Assembly (NCBI GenBank): GCA_038246545.1
Contig: JBBRVW010000006.1
Span: 60,240-124,239 of the forward strand
DNA length: 64,000 bases
From: JBBRVW01 sp038246545
GTDB taxonomy: Bacteria; Actinomycetota; Actinomycetes; JACCUZ01
Reading direction: 5' to 3'
Numbering within the stretch: position 1 is the stretch's first letter; every line of letters starts with the position of its first letter. A model generated the notes under the pieces. The model saw nothing but the letters and a program-made list of their open reading frames with translations, did not search any database and was not told where the DNA came from. This document shows, one piece after another, positions 25,744 to 34,039 of this stretch. A program made the translations under genes and the position numbers.

Positions 25744-26408
25744 CCACCGGCGCGCCGTCTGCGGGAGGTGGGCTCGACCGGTGGCTGCGCGAGCTTCGGC
25801 ACGCGGTCCTCTGGCGTCGGCGGCTGCTGGCCGCGGGGCTGCTCGCCGGGGCTGCCGCCTTCGGGCTGCAGGCCCTCGCACCCGCTCCACCGCGCGGCGT
25901 CCCGGTGCTCGTCGCGGCGCACGACGTACCGGCCGGGGCCGCTCTCGACAACGGCGACGTCCGGCGGGTCGACCGTCCCGCGTCACTGGTGCCGGCGGGT
26001 GCCCTCACCGCCGTCGGCCAGGCGTCCGGAGCCACCGTGTCGTCGGCGGTCCGCCGCGGCGAGGTGCTCACCGATGTGCGCCTCCTCGGGCCTTCGGCCC
26101 TGCACGGGCTGCCCGCCGGCTCGGTGGCCGCGCCGGTTCGGCTCGCCGACGGGGACGCGGCCGCGCTGCTGCGGCCCGGTGACGTCGTCGACGTGCTGGC
26201 GGCCGGGGCCGGCGGCGGCGCCGAGGCTCGTCTGGTGGCCTCGGCCGTGCGGGTCCTGGGTGTCCCGGCCGATCGGGGCACTCTCGCCACCAGCCTCGCG
26301 TCGTCCGAAGGAGCCCTTGTCCTGCTCGCCACCACATCCGCCACGGCGTCCCGCCTGGCCGCTGCCGCGGTCGACCTGAGGCTGTCCATCGCCGTGCACG
26401 GCCGGTGA
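25740..26408 (+). CDS. SAF-domain (CpaB/RcpC-like) membrane-anchored protein
   Basis: Protein of 222 residues translationally coupled to mtnP (GTGA). A short cytoplasmic N-terminus and one membrane helix (about 30-50, LLAAGLLAGAAAFGLQAL) lead to an SAF fold: PVLVAAHDVPAGAALDNGDVRRVDRP (about 57-82), then the RcpC/CpaB-like half with LRPGDVVDVLAAG. Such proteins help assemble Flp/Tad pili, but no tad genes are in the window, so this may be a stand-alone actinobacterial form. Confidence 0.82.
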   Translation: MTTGAPSAGGGLDRWLRELRHAVLWRRRLLAAGLLAGAAAFGLQALAPAPPRGVPVLVAAHDVPAGAALDNGDVRRVDRPASLVPAGALTAVGQASGATVSSAVRRGEVLTDVRLLGPSALHGLPAGSVAAPVRLADGDAAALLRPGDVVDVLAAGAGGGAEARLVASAVRVLGVPADRGTLATSLASSEGALVLLATTSATASRLAAAAVDLRLSIAVHGR

Positions 26409-26486
26409 CAGGCCCGGCCGACCTCTGCCAGGGTGGAGCAAGGGCCCAGTCCGGGTCATAAGCCACGGGGCATCGTGGAGGTAGCC

Positions 26487-26879
26487 GTGATCAAGGGCTT
26501 CAAGGACTTCCTGCTTCGAGGCAACGTCGTCGACCTGGCCGTGGCAGTGATCATCGGCGTCGCGTTCGGTGCCGTGGTGACAGCCTTCGCCACCGACTTC
26601 ATCGGCGGCCTGATCGGCGCCATCGGCGGGACGCCGGACTTCGGCACCGCCGGCTTCGAGGCCAACGGCAGCAAGATCATCCTCGGCAGCACCATCAACG
26701 CGCTCATCAACTTCGTCATCGTGGCCGCCGTCGTCTACTTCGTCGTCGTCATCCCGGTGGGCAAGCTGATGGAGCGCCGGAAGAGCGGCGAGGAGGGCGA
26801 GGTCGAGGCGCCCAACGAGGAGATCGTGCTGCTGCAGGAGATCCGCGACCTGCTGCGCACCCGGGGCGGCCAGGGCTGA
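26487..26879 (+). CDS. mscL: Large-conductance mechanosensitive channel
   Basis: Stretch-activated emergency channel of the inner membrane, 130 residues. The N-terminal IKGFKDFLLRGNVVDLAVAVIIGVAFGAVV is the diagnostic MscL start and TM1 pore helix, an external loop follows, TM2 is INFVIVAAVVYFVVVIPV, and the C-terminal bundle ends EIVLLQEIRDLLRTR. The GTG at 26487 has GGAGG five bases upstream and puts the protein at the usual length. Members form pentamers. Confidence 0.96.
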   Translation: MIKGFKDFLLRGNVVDLAVAVIIGVAFGAVVTAFATDFIGGLIGAIGGTPDFGTAGFEANGSKIILGSTINALINFVIVAAVVYFVVVIPVGKLMERRKSGEEGEVEAPNEEIVLLQEIRDLLRTRGGQG

Positions 26880-26884
26880 CCGAC

Positions 26885-26934
26885 GCTCCGCAAGAAGCCG
26901 GCGCACCTACCAGTGCGGCGGCTTCTCGCGGAGC
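26885..26934. terminator. 21-bp hairpin terminating mscL, overlapping the 3' end of the convergent gene
   Basis: GCTCCGCAAGAAGCCGGCGCA pairs with its distal complement (two mismatches) around an eight-base loop. It starts six bases past the mscL stop. Its right arm encodes the last codons (LLREKPPHW) of the minus-strand small gene, so one sequence serves as coding end and terminator. Confidence 0.75.
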
Positions 26935-27062
26935 AGGCGTTCGTCGTCGGCGTCGGTGTCGGTGTCGTCGGGGTGCTCGCCCCAGCCGCGGTCGGTGTCG
27001 TCCGAGGTCTGGTCCGGGAGCACCTGGTCGTCCCGGTCGTCGTGCCCCTGGGTCTCGCTCAC
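26907..27062 (-). CDS. Conserved small acidic protein ending in ERLLREKPPHW
   Basis: Protein of 51 residues from GTG 27062: SETQGHDDRDDQVLPDQTS, then DDTDRGWGE, an Asp/Thr-rich stretch and ERLLREKPPHW at the C-terminus. The DQTSDDTDxGWGE and DERLLREKPPHW patterns recur in tiny actinobacterial proteins of unknown function, which together with the coding-like third positions supports a real gene. Highly acidic, no membrane segment. It diverges from the sulfotransferase gene and converges on mscL. Confidence 0.68.
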   Translation of the reverse strand: MSETQGHDDRDDQVLPDQTSDDTDRGWGEHPDDTDTDADDERLLREKPPHW

Positions 27063-27136
27063 GACAGCCAGGCTAGTCCGGGCTCGCTAGCATCCACGGG
27101 TGCCCCAGCGAGGACGACGACGGAGGCGAGGGCGAC

Positions 27137-28048
27137 GTGACGGGTCCGGCGGTACGACGGCTGCGCAGCGTCGCCCGGCAGGCCCTCGGAGCCGTGGGTC
27201 TCGAGCGGCGTGGTCGCCGCGTGGAGGCCGACCGCAGGGCGGCGCGGGCCGCGAAGGAGCGGGACGCCGCCCGCAAGCGGTTGCGGGCCGGGGAACGGGA
27301 CACCGCGGTGCAAGCGGCGCGTGCGCAGTCGCTCGGCGCCGAGCTGGACGCGCTGCGCTCGGCGCACGACGTGGCGAGCGGACGGGACCGGGTCGACCTG
27401 CGGTACCTGTTCGTCGTGACCTACGGCCGCTCCGGGTCGACCCTGCTGCAGGGCCTCCTCAACTCGGCGCCGGGCGTGATGGTCCGCGGCGAGAACGGTG
27501 GCGTGCTGCTCGACCTCTACCGGCTTCACAGCACTGCAACCGGACACCGCGACCGGCTGCTGTCCAGCAGCCCGCTGCCGCCCGAGCACCCGTGGTGGGG
27601 CATCGACGGCTACCGCGACGAGACGGCGTACCGCGACGTCCGGACGCTCCTGCTCGAGACCGTCCTGCGTCCGGAACCGTCCACCGAGATCGCCGGCTTC
27701 AAGGAGATCGACTGGGTCCGCGACGACATGCCGGACGCGCTGCCCGGTGTCCTCGCCTTCACCCGCGCGGTGTTCCCCGGTGCACGGTTCGTGCTGAACA
27801 CCCGTGACCTGTCCGACGTCGCGGCGAGCAAGTGGTGGGCCGGGCAGCCGGATGCTCTCGACCGGCTGCGTGCCATGGAGCGGGTGATGGTCGACGCACT
27901 CGCGCCGTACGGCGACGACGTCCACCGCGTCCACTACGACGACTACGTCGCCGATCCCGCCGTCCTGGCCGCACTGTTCGGTTGGCTCGGTGTCGACTTC
28001 GACGAGGCAGCGGTCCGCGAGGTCATGGCGGTCCGGCACTCCTACTGA
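27137..28048 (+). CDS. Sulfotransferase-family protein
   Basis: Protein of 303 residues. After a basic, coiled-coil-like N-terminus (1-85, rich in Arg/Ala with heptad-like RAAKERDAARKRL), the sulfotransferase fold starts with the 5'-phosphosulfate loop FVVTYGRSGSTLLQGLLN (about 92-109). The 3'-phosphate-binding segment is FVLNTRDLSDVAASKWW (about 219-235). These bind PAPS, so it probably sulfates a carbohydrate or small molecule. The acceptor is unknown. The N-terminal coiled coil is unusual and may mediate oligomers or membrane contact. Confidence 0.85.
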   Translation: MTGPAVRRLRSVARQALGAVGLERRGRRVEADRRAARAAKERDAARKRLRAGERDTAVQAARAQSLGAELDALRSAHDVASGRDRVDLRYLFVVTYGRSGSTLLQGLLNSAPGVMVRGENGGVLLDLYRLHSTATGHRDRLLSSSPLPPEHPWWGIDGYRDETAYRDVRTLLLETVLRPEPSTEIAGFKEIDWVRDDMPDALPGVLAFTRAVFPGARFVLNTRDLSDVAASKWWAGQPDALDRLRAMERVMVDALAPYGDDVHRVHYDDYVADPAVLAALFGWLGVDFDEAAVREVMAVRHSY

Positions 28049-28142
28049 CCGCCGGCGTCGTCAGAGCGGCAGCAGCGCGGCCACCCGTCCGAGCTCGAAG
28101 AGCGCCGGCGGACGCATCGCATAGACCTCCAGCGGATCTCCG

Positions 28143-28244
28143 ATGTTCGTCAACGCACTGGTGGGCGTGAGCGACCTGCTCACCCTGGTCGCGGTGGTCC
28201 TGATATTCTCCGTCGACCGGCGCCGCGCACCTGTCGTCGACTGA
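28143..28244 (+). CDS. Possible 33-residue membrane peptide upstream of the broken membrane gene
   Basis: ATG 28143 opens a 33-codon frame (FVNALVGVSDLLTLVAVVLIFSVDRRRAP) with one membrane helix followed by positive charges. Its TGA overlaps the ribosome binding site (TGAGGAG) of the next frame, suggesting coupled translation. It may be a small partner subunit or a leader peptide. Its own ribosome binding site is weak. Confidence 0.4.
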   Translation: MFVNALVGVSDLLTLVAVVLIFSVDRRRAPVVD

Positions 28245-28255
28245 GGAGATCATCA

Positions 28256-28618
28256 ATGATCGCGGTCGTCACCATCCTCGTGGTCCTTCCCTGTGGCTTC
28301 TTCTTCCGCAGCAGGCTCGCCGCCAACACGACGTACGCCGTCGCCTACCTCTGAGCGTTCGTCTTCCAGACGCTCTACCTGACGCTCGACGCCCTCGACG
28401 GGGGCGCGAACCCGGCCTTCGAGCCAGGCAAGTTCCCGGTGTCCTACGGCCTGGTCGCGCTGACGATCTTCGTGGTCGGCTTCGGCCTGGTGCAGTTCGG
28501 CTACCGGCTCGGCCGCGATCGCCGGGGGCGGCGTAGGACCGGCGCGCGCTCGGCCGGGACCGGGACCGTCGCCGAGCCCGGGGGCGACTCCTCGGCCCCA
28601 GCGAACCTCACGGCCTAG
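28256..28618 (+). pseudogene. Small membrane protein interrupted by an in-frame TGA
   Basis: ATG 28256 behind GAGGAG begins MIAVVTILVVLPCGFFFRSRLAANTTYAVAYL; codon 33 (28352-28354) is TGA, after which the same frame continues coherently (AFVFQTLYLTLDALDGG, then the helix GLVALTIFVVGFGLVQFGYRLG) to TAG at 28616. A single TGG-to-TGA change explains it. Without it the protein would have 120 residues and two or three helices. It may be inactive or read through; there is no sign of a selenocysteine context. Confidence 0.75.
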
Positions 28619-28668
28619 CTGCGCCCGCCCGGTCGGCTCCAGCGGACGAGGCGCACGTGAGGTTCGGC

Positions 28669-28702
28669 CCCTACGCACGGCCTGCACCGGGCGTGCGTAG
28701 GG
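28669..28702. promoter_or_regulatory. Perfect 11-bp inverted repeat upstream of the DUF4242 gene
   Basis: CCCTACGCACG and CGTGCGTAGGG are separated by 12 bases, 37 bp before the GTG start at 28740. It could be an operator, or a terminator of the membrane gene 50 bp upstream. Arm symmetry and position before a metal-protein-like gene favour an operator slightly. Confidence 0.45.
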
Positions 28703-28739
28703 CCGCTACGTTGGGAGTCCGAGAGGGAGGGGGCACCCG

Positions 28740-29009
28740 GTGCCTGTGTTCATGATCGAGCGGCGCTACGCCGACGAGCTGGAGCTGACGACCGACGGGG
28801 TGGCCGGCATCAACCGGGTCAATGACGACGCCGGCGTCCGCTGGTTGTACTCCTTCCTGTCGGCGGACAAGCGCAAGACCTACTGCCTGTACGAGGCGCC
28901 CTCGGCCCAGGCGATCCGGGACGCAGCGGTACGCGCCGGGCTGCCGGCGGACGTGGTGGTCGAGGTCACCGCGCGGATCGAGGCCGACGGGTCCCTCACC
29001 AGCGTCTGA
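28740..29009 (+). CDS. DUF4242 (SCO4226-like) small protein
   Basis: Protein of 89 residues with the DUF4242 pattern: MIERRYADELELTTDGVAGI, then GVRWLYSFLSADKRKTYCLYEAPSAQAIRDAAVRAGLPAD. The fold is ferredoxin-like; the Streptomyces coelicolor member SCO4226 binds nickel. The conserved Tyr/Cys-containing strand TYCLYEAP is present. The GTG start follows GGGAGGGGG. It ends three bases before the convergent LuxR-type regulator's stop. Confidence 0.85.
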   Translation: MPVFMIERRYADELELTTDGVAGINRVNDDAGVRWLYSFLSADKRKTYCLYEAPSAQAIRDAAVRAGLPADVVVEVTARIEADGSLTSV

Positions 29010-29012
29010 ACC

Positions 29013-31934
29013 TCACTCCGACGGCAGCAGGCCGTGGGAGGACGCATAGTGCGCCGCCTCGGTGCGGTTCCCGCTGCCGGTCTTGGCCAGGATGCTGCGG
29101 ACGTGGTTCGCCGCGGTGTTCTCACTGATCGCCAGCCGGCGCGCGATGGCGCGGTTGCTCAGCCCCACGCCGACCAGCAGCAGCACCTGCGTCTCGCGAG
29201 GGGTCAGACCGGCGGGAGCAGCGGGCGGGGCCGCCTTCCCGTCCCACCGGGCGAGGCTGCTCAGCACCCGGCGCTGCCCGAGGGGCTCCGCCAGCTGGCG
29301 CGCCCGGTCCGCCATCTCGAGCACCCGGTGGCCCGGTGCCTGTACCCGGTGCCGGTGCCCGGCCCAAGCCGCCAACGTCAGCGCCAGGTGTGCCGTGGCA
29401 CCCATCCGCGAGTCCATCGATTCGGCGGCACCGAACCACACCTCCGGGTCGCCGCGCCCGAGCACCGAGTCGACCGAGCCGAGGTAGCGGTCGGCGCTGC
29501 CGAACACGGCCACGAACTGCCCGGCCACCAGGTTCGTGCCGGCGTACTCCGCCAGCATCGGCCGGATCCGCTCGAGCGTCGGCCGGTCGTCCAGCGCGAG
29601 CGCTGCCTCCGTCAGGAAGCCCAGCACGGCCGGCCATTGCGCCGAGGACTCGTACCGCCCGAGGTCCTCGTTCATCAGCCACGCCAGGAGCCGCGCTGCG
29701 GGCCGGCGCATGCTCAGCTCCGTGTACAGCGACAGGAGGCCTGGTGCCCAGTGGTCGGTCGGACCTTCGTCGCCGCTGACGAGGTGCCGCACCTGCTGCA
29801 GTGCCCCCGTCTCGCGCCGGACCATGAAGACCTGCAGGCCGTAGGAACCCTCGGTGTCGTCGGTGCCGAAGGAGTCGCCGAGCTCGACCAGGGCGGCACA
29901 GGTCTGCTCGGCGGTCTCGAACTGGCCGGCCGCCAGCTGACGGCCGTACTCCAGGCAGCCGGCCATGTAGGCGTAGAACTCCTGGCCGGTGCCTCGGGCC
30001 GACCGCAGCAGGTCCAGCCGCGCGGCCTCCAGGCCGGCGGGGTCCCCGCTGAGGTAGGAGACCACCCCGCGGAAGTGGCCGGCCGGGCCCAGGTGACCGA
30101 GGTCCCCGATCCGGTCGGCCAGCACCGAGAGCTCGGTGGCCCGGGCGAGCTTGGCCGGGGCGTCCCGGGGGCGCAGGCCGAGCCACAGGCTGGCCTGGAG
30201 GCAGTCGGCCAGCAGGCGGTCGTCGCCGATCCCGCGGGCCAGGGCGACCGCCCGCCCCCCGACCGCGCCGGCCTCGTCGCTCGACCCCGTGAAGGCCAGC
30301 GCGCGCCCGAGGCTGGCCAGGACCTGGACGTACACCGGGTCGCCCTCGTCGTGCTCCATCTGGTCCAGGACCGCGGTCAGCAGCTCGACCGCCCGCTGCC
30401 CCGGCCGGCCGGGCCGCCAGGACGCCGCCTCGTAGCCCAGGGCCGCCAGCACCCGGGTGCGCAGCACCGGCCCCGACGCGACCTGTTCGTACAGGTCGCG
30501 GGCGTGGGCGAAGTCGCCGCCGAGCAGGTGGCTGTGGGCGGCAGCCAGCCGGTGCTCGTCGCGGCCGGCGGGGTCCCCGGCGAGCCCGGCGGCCTGCTCG
30601 TACCAGCCGGCCGCTTCCTGGTGGGCCAGGCTGGAGTCGGCCGAGCGGGCGGACTCCAACAGGTAGTGCAGCGCCTTGTCGGTGTGGCCGAGGAGTCGGG
30701 CGTTCGCGTAGTGGTGCGCGAGACGTTGCACCGGCGGGTCGCCGGCGGCCGCTTCCAGCGCCTCGGCCACCCGCGCGTGCTCCTGGACCCGCCGTGCGGA
30801 CGGCATCAGCTCGAGGACGGTCTGCCGGGCCACGGCGTGCGGGAAGCGGTGCTCGCCGCCGACCCGCGGTGACGACTCGAGCAGGCCGAAGGCCACTGCC
30901 TCGTCGATCGCGGCCAACGTCGTCACCGGGGTCCACTCCCCCGCCGCGATCAGCGTGCTGAGCTCGAACTCCTCGCCGATCACCGCCGCCAGCTCCAGCA
31001 CCTGCCGGTGCGGTTCGGACATCCGCTCCAGCCGCCCGTGCAGGGTGTCGCGCACGGACTCCGGTGCGGTGAAGCTGCCGGACCGGAGGGCGGCCAGGCC
31101 ACCGCGTGCCGCGAGGTCGCGCCAGACCTCGCGCAGAAAGAAGGGGTTGCCCCCGGTCTGGTCGCGCAGGATCGCCGCGGGAACGCGAGCCCGCAGCCGG
31201 GTCACGTCGGCCTGGTCGGCCAGGAACCGGGCGACGTCCTCGGTGTCCAGGCCGGCCAGGTCGACCCGTTGCACGCCGTCCAGCCGGTAGAGCTGGGCCA
31301 CCGTGTGGACCAGCGGACCGGACCGGTCCGGCGCCGTCGACCGGTAGGTGGCCACCACCAGTAGCCGCTCGTCCGAGGTGCGCTCGACGAGGTGACTGAG
31401 CAGGTGCAGGGCGGTCGGCCCGGCCCAGTGCAGGTCCTCGAGCGCGAGGACCACCGGGCGCCCGGCGGCGGCCAGCCGGAGCGCCTCGACCACGGCGTCA
31501 TACACCTCGCGCTGGTACTCGCGCTCGGCGTCGGGGGACGTAGCCCGGGGCCGCCCGCCCACGGCGGCGAGCCGGTGGACCAGAGCCTCGCGATGGTCTC
31601 CCTCGAGGCTGCCACCGAGCTCGCCTGCGTCGATGGCGTCGTGCAGCGCCCGGATCGGCTCGGCGAAGGGTTGGTAGGGCGGCCCGAGCTCCTTCATGCA
31701 GCTGCCGAGCAGCACCGCGGCGCCCTCGTCGCGCAGCCGGACCGCGACCTCGGCCAGCAGCCTGGTCTTGCCCGACCCGGGCTCGCCGCCGATGAAGACG
31801 GCCTGACGGCGACCGGCGGTGACGGCCTCCCAGGCGTCCTCGAAGGCGGCGAGCTCACGCTGACGCCCGAGCAGGGTCGGCAGGCCGGTGTCGGCCCAGC
31901 GCGACGGGAGCACCGGAGGTGCCCAGCCGGCCAT
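29013..31934 (-). CDS. LuxR-family AAA-ATPase regulator (LAL type)
   Basis: STAND-type transcription factor of 973 residues. The AAA domain starts LLGRQRELAAFEDAW, Walker A is GGEPGSGKTR (about 49-58) and Walker B is VVLALEDLHWAG (about 165). Helical TPR-like repeats fill the middle and the C-terminal LuxR HTH reads LTPRETQVLLLVGVGLSNRAIARRLAISENTAANHVRSIL. LAL regulators activate catabolic or secondary-metabolite genes on ligand and ATP binding. It diverges from the flavin oxidoreductase at 32096, a likely target by position. Confidence 0.92.
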   Translation of the reverse strand: MAGWAPPVLPSRWADTGLPTLLGRQRELAAFEDAWEAVTAGRRQAVFIGGEPGSGKTRLLAEVAVRLRDEGAAVLLGSCMKELGPPYQPFAEPIRALHDAIDAGELGGSLEGDHREALVHRLAAVGGRPRATSPDAEREYQREVYDAVVEALRLAAAGRPVVLALEDLHWAGPTALHLLSHLVERTSDERLLVVATYRSTAPDRSGPLVHTVAQLYRLDGVQRVDLAGLDTEDVARFLADQADVTRLRARVPAAILRDQTGGNPFFLREVWRDLAARGGLAALRSGSFTAPESVRDTLHGRLERMSEPHRQVLELAAVIGEEFELSTLIAAGEWTPVTTLAAIDEAVAFGLLESSPRVGGEHRFPHAVARQTVLELMPSARRVQEHARVAEALEAAAGDPPVQRLAHHYANARLLGHTDKALHYLLESARSADSSLAHQEAAGWYEQAAGLAGDPAGRDEHRLAAAHSHLLGGDFAHARDLYEQVASGPVLRTRVLAALGYEAASWRPGRPGQRAVELLTAVLDQMEHDEGDPVYVQVLASLGRALAFTGSSDEAGAVGGRAVALARGIGDDRLLADCLQASLWLGLRPRDAPAKLARATELSVLADRIGDLGHLGPAGHFRGVVSYLSGDPAGLEAARLDLLRSARGTGQEFYAYMAGCLEYGRQLAAGQFETAEQTCAALVELGDSFGTDDTEGSYGLQVFMVRRETGALQQVRHLVSGDEGPTDHWAPGLLSLYTELSMRRPAARLLAWLMNEDLGRYESSAQWPAVLGFLTEAALALDDRPTLERIRPMLAEYAGTNLVAGQFVAVFGSADRYLGSVDSVLGRGDPEVWFGAAESMDSRMGATAHLALTLAAWAGHRHRVQAPGHRVLEMADRARQLAEPLGQRRVLSSLARWDGKAAPPAAPAGLTPRETQVLLLVGVGLSNRAIARRLAISENTAANHVRSILAKTGSGNRTEAAHYASSHGLLPSE

Positions 31935-32095
31935 CGGGCCACGTTATGTCCGGACTCGCCCGAACGTCGATGGTCAGATCTGACCATCGCACCGGCGCCG
32001 CCCGCACCAGGCAGTTCCGGTCATGCGCGGCGCCCGTCGGGTGCCTAGCGTCGAAGCATCCCGACGACATCAGGGCAGAGAGGCTGTGCGACGAC

Positions 32096-33466
32096 GTGAG
32101 CACCCAGACGATCAAGGACCTGACCGCACGAGTGACTGGCATGGTGGTGACACCGCGCGACGGCGAGTACGAGGACGCGCGCCGTGTCTACAACCAGATG
32201 ATCGACAAGCGGCCGGCCGCCGTCGTGCGCTGCGCCGACGCCGCCGACGTCGCAGCCGTCGTGCGGCACGCCGCCGAGAGCGGAAGCCCGCTGGCCGTCC
32301 GCGGGGGCGGCCACAGCGTGCCCGGCTTCGGCACCGCCGACGACGCGGTGGTCGCCGACCTCTCGGGCCTCAACCAGGTCGTGGTCGACCCCGGGAAGCG
32401 CCTGGCCCGGGCCGGTGGGGGCGTCACGTGGAGCGGCTTCAACGAGGAGACCGGAAAGCACGGCCTGGCCACCACAGGCGGCATCATCTCGACCACCGGC
32501 GTCGGCGGGCTGACCCTCGGCGGCGGGATCGGCTACCTGTCCCGCGGCTACGGGCTGTCCTGCGACAACCTGGTGTCGGCGCAGGTGGTGACGGCCGACG
32601 GGTCGACCGTCACGGCGAGCGAGACCGAGCACCCCGACCTCTTCTGGGGGCTGCGCGGGGGCGGCGGCAACTTCGGCGTGGTCACCGAGTTCACCTTCCG
32701 GCTGCACCCGGTGTCGGAGATCTACGGCGGCCCGATGTTCTTCGAGCTCTCCGCCGCGGCCGACATCCTCAGCTACTTCCGGGACTTCATCCGGGACGCA
32801 CCACGCGAGTACGGCGGCTTCCCGGCGTTCCAGATCGCGCCACCGCTGCCGTTCGTGCCGGAGGACCGGGTCGGTGAGCCGTTCATCGCGGTCGTCTCGT
32901 GCTGGACCGGGTCGGCGCCGGACGGCGAGAAGATCCTGCAGGGGTTCCGCGAGGTCGCCCAGCCGGTGGCCGAGCACGTAGGCACCATGCCGTACGCCGC
33001 CCTGAACGGCGCGTTCGACGCACTGGTCCCACCGGGGCTGCAGCACTACTGGAAGGCCAGCTTCGTCGGGGAGCTCACCGACGACGCCATCGCCGCGCAC
33101 GTGGAGCACGGCTCGAAGGTGCCGGTGGTCAACTCCACGATGCACCTCTACCCGATCAACGGCGCCTGCCACGACGTCGAGCCGGACTCCACGGCGTTCG
33201 GCCACCGGGACGCGAGCTTCGCCGCCGTGATCGCCGGGATGTGGCCCGACCCGGCGGACAACGCGGCCCACACCCGCTGGGTCAAGGACTACTACGCGGC
33301 GATCGCTCCGCACTCCCAGCCGGGCGGCTACGTCAACTTTGCGTCCAGCGACGACCAGGACAAGGTCGCGGAGAACTACGGCGCCAACTACGGGCGGCTG
33401 CGCGAGGTCAAGCGCCGCTACGACCCGAGCAACCTGTTCCGGCTGAACCAGAACATCGCGCCGTAG
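32096..33466 (+). CDS. FAD-binding BBE-type oxidoreductase, probably bicovalent flavin
   Basis: Oxidase/dehydrogenase of 456 residues. The N-terminal PCMH FAD domain (about 35-215) has RGGGHSVPGFG, whose His is the usual 8-alpha attachment point, and GYGLSCDNLVSA, whose Cys is the second (6-S-cysteinyl) attachment in berberine-bridge-like enzymes. The C-terminal BBE motif NYGANYGRLREVKRRYDPSNLFRLNQNI closes the active site. No signal peptide. GTG 32096 is the best start although its ribosome binding site is distant. The substrate is probably an alcohol, sugar or polyphenol. Confidence 0.9.
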   Translation: MSTQTIKDLTARVTGMVVTPRDGEYEDARRVYNQMIDKRPAAVVRCADAADVAAVVRHAAESGSPLAVRGGGHSVPGFGTADDAVVADLSGLNQVVVDPGKRLARAGGGVTWSGFNEETGKHGLATTGGIISTTGVGGLTLGGGIGYLSRGYGLSCDNLVSAQVVTADGSTVTASETEHPDLFWGLRGGGGNFGVVTEFTFRLHPVSEIYGGPMFFELSAAADILSYFRDFIRDAPREYGGFPAFQIAPPLPFVPEDRVGEPFIAVVSCWTGSAPDGEKILQGFREVAQPVAEHVGTMPYAALNGAFDALVPPGLQHYWKASFVGELTDDAIAAHVEHGSKVPVVNSTMHLYPINGACHDVEPDSTAFGHRDASFAAVIAGMWPDPADNAAHTRWVKDYYAAIAPHSQPGGYVNFASSDDQDKVAENYGANYGRLREVKRRYDPSNLFRLNQNIAP

Positions 33467-33484
33467 GAGAATGTGGAACGACGC

Positions 33485-33518
33485 GGCCCGGCCGGGCGCA
33501 GGACCACCCGGCCGGGCC
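33485..33518 (+). terminator. Perfect 12-bp hairpin after the flavin oxidoreductase
   Basis: GGCCCGGCCGGG and its complement CCCGGCCGGGCC with a ten-base loop, beginning 18 bp past the stop at 33466. Flanking GCGC/GCGC bases extend pairing with a bulge. Confidence 0.72.
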
Positions 33519-33659
33519 TGCGCGTGTGCCCATCGAGCGGTGCGTGGGTCACCGCCCGGTGCGGAGCCGACTGCCTACACCCGAGGCGATCCCGCTCGCT
33601 ACCCTGTGACCAGGCGTTCAGCAAGATCATCGACTTCTCTTGCGCTTCCTTGCTGCCCG

Positions 33660-33732
33660 GCCCCCGTAGCTCAGGGGATAGAGCATCGGTTTCCTAAACC
33701 GTGTGTCGCAGGTTCGAATCCTGCCGGGGGCA
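33660..33732 (+). tRNA. tRNA-Arg (anticodon CCT)
   Basis: A complete cloverleaf is visible: acceptor GCCCCCG paired with CGGGGGC, D-arm GCTC/GAGC, anticodon stem CGGTT/AACCG around loop TTCCTAA (anticodon CCT, reading AGG), T-arm GCAGG-TTCGAAT-CCTGC and discriminator A. Length is 73 nt, CCA not encoded. Its 3' half is the attachment site of the element to the right and is regenerated by the element's own copy. Confidence 0.96.
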
Positions 33733-33733
33733 C
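33691..33733 (+). repeat. attL: 43-bp direct repeat in the 3' half of tRNA-Arg
   Basis: The segment from TTCCTAAACC to GGGGGCAC is identical over 43 bases to 63804-63846. It covers anticodon loop to 3' end of the tRNA, the usual target of tyrosine integrases. Identity stops abruptly on both sides (T versus G at left, T versus A at right). Confidence 0.93.
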
Positions 33734-33832
33734 TCGTGTGAAGCGGCCAATTTCCGTTGCAGGGCAAGGGATTTCGGCCATGCGCACATTCGCCGGGGGA
33801 ATCCGTGATTGGCCGCTACAGCCCCTGTTTCG

Positions 33833-33860
33833 CCGCTCACTATGGCACGTATATGGCACG
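33833..33860. promoter_or_regulatory. Left-end paired TATGGCACG repeats, candidate integrase/excisionase arm sites
   Basis: CCGCTCAC is followed by TATGGCACG at 33841-33849 and again at 33852-33860, an 11-bp period (about one helical turn). The same arrangement occurs at the right end (63726-63753) in the same orientation. They lie 108 bp inside attL. Tyrosine integrases and Xis proteins bind such phased arm repeats; the assignment is inferred from symmetry about the att cores. Confidence 0.65.
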
Positions 33861-34039
33861 GCCGCGCTTCACGGCCCGCGCGCCTGGACCGGTGCGCCCG
33901 GAACGAGGGGTCGCCGGAGCGCCGATGATCGCTGCGCTCGGCGTTCCAGCAGCGATCCTCGATCCGCCGGTGCCACAACACGCTTCTCCTGCGGGTGGCG
34001 CCCCGCCCCGCAGGGCGGCCTGTCCCACGTGTCGGCGGC

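Noticed and set aside
28049..28142. Minus-strand C-terminus reading PLEVYAMRPPALFELGRVAALLPL
   Set aside because: It looks like the end of a real protein, but the frame cannot be extended upstream as coding sequence; too short to annotate.
28352..28354. Selenocysteine codon
   Set aside because: The residue position fits Trp in a membrane protein, and no SECIS-like structure or selenoprotein family is apparent.
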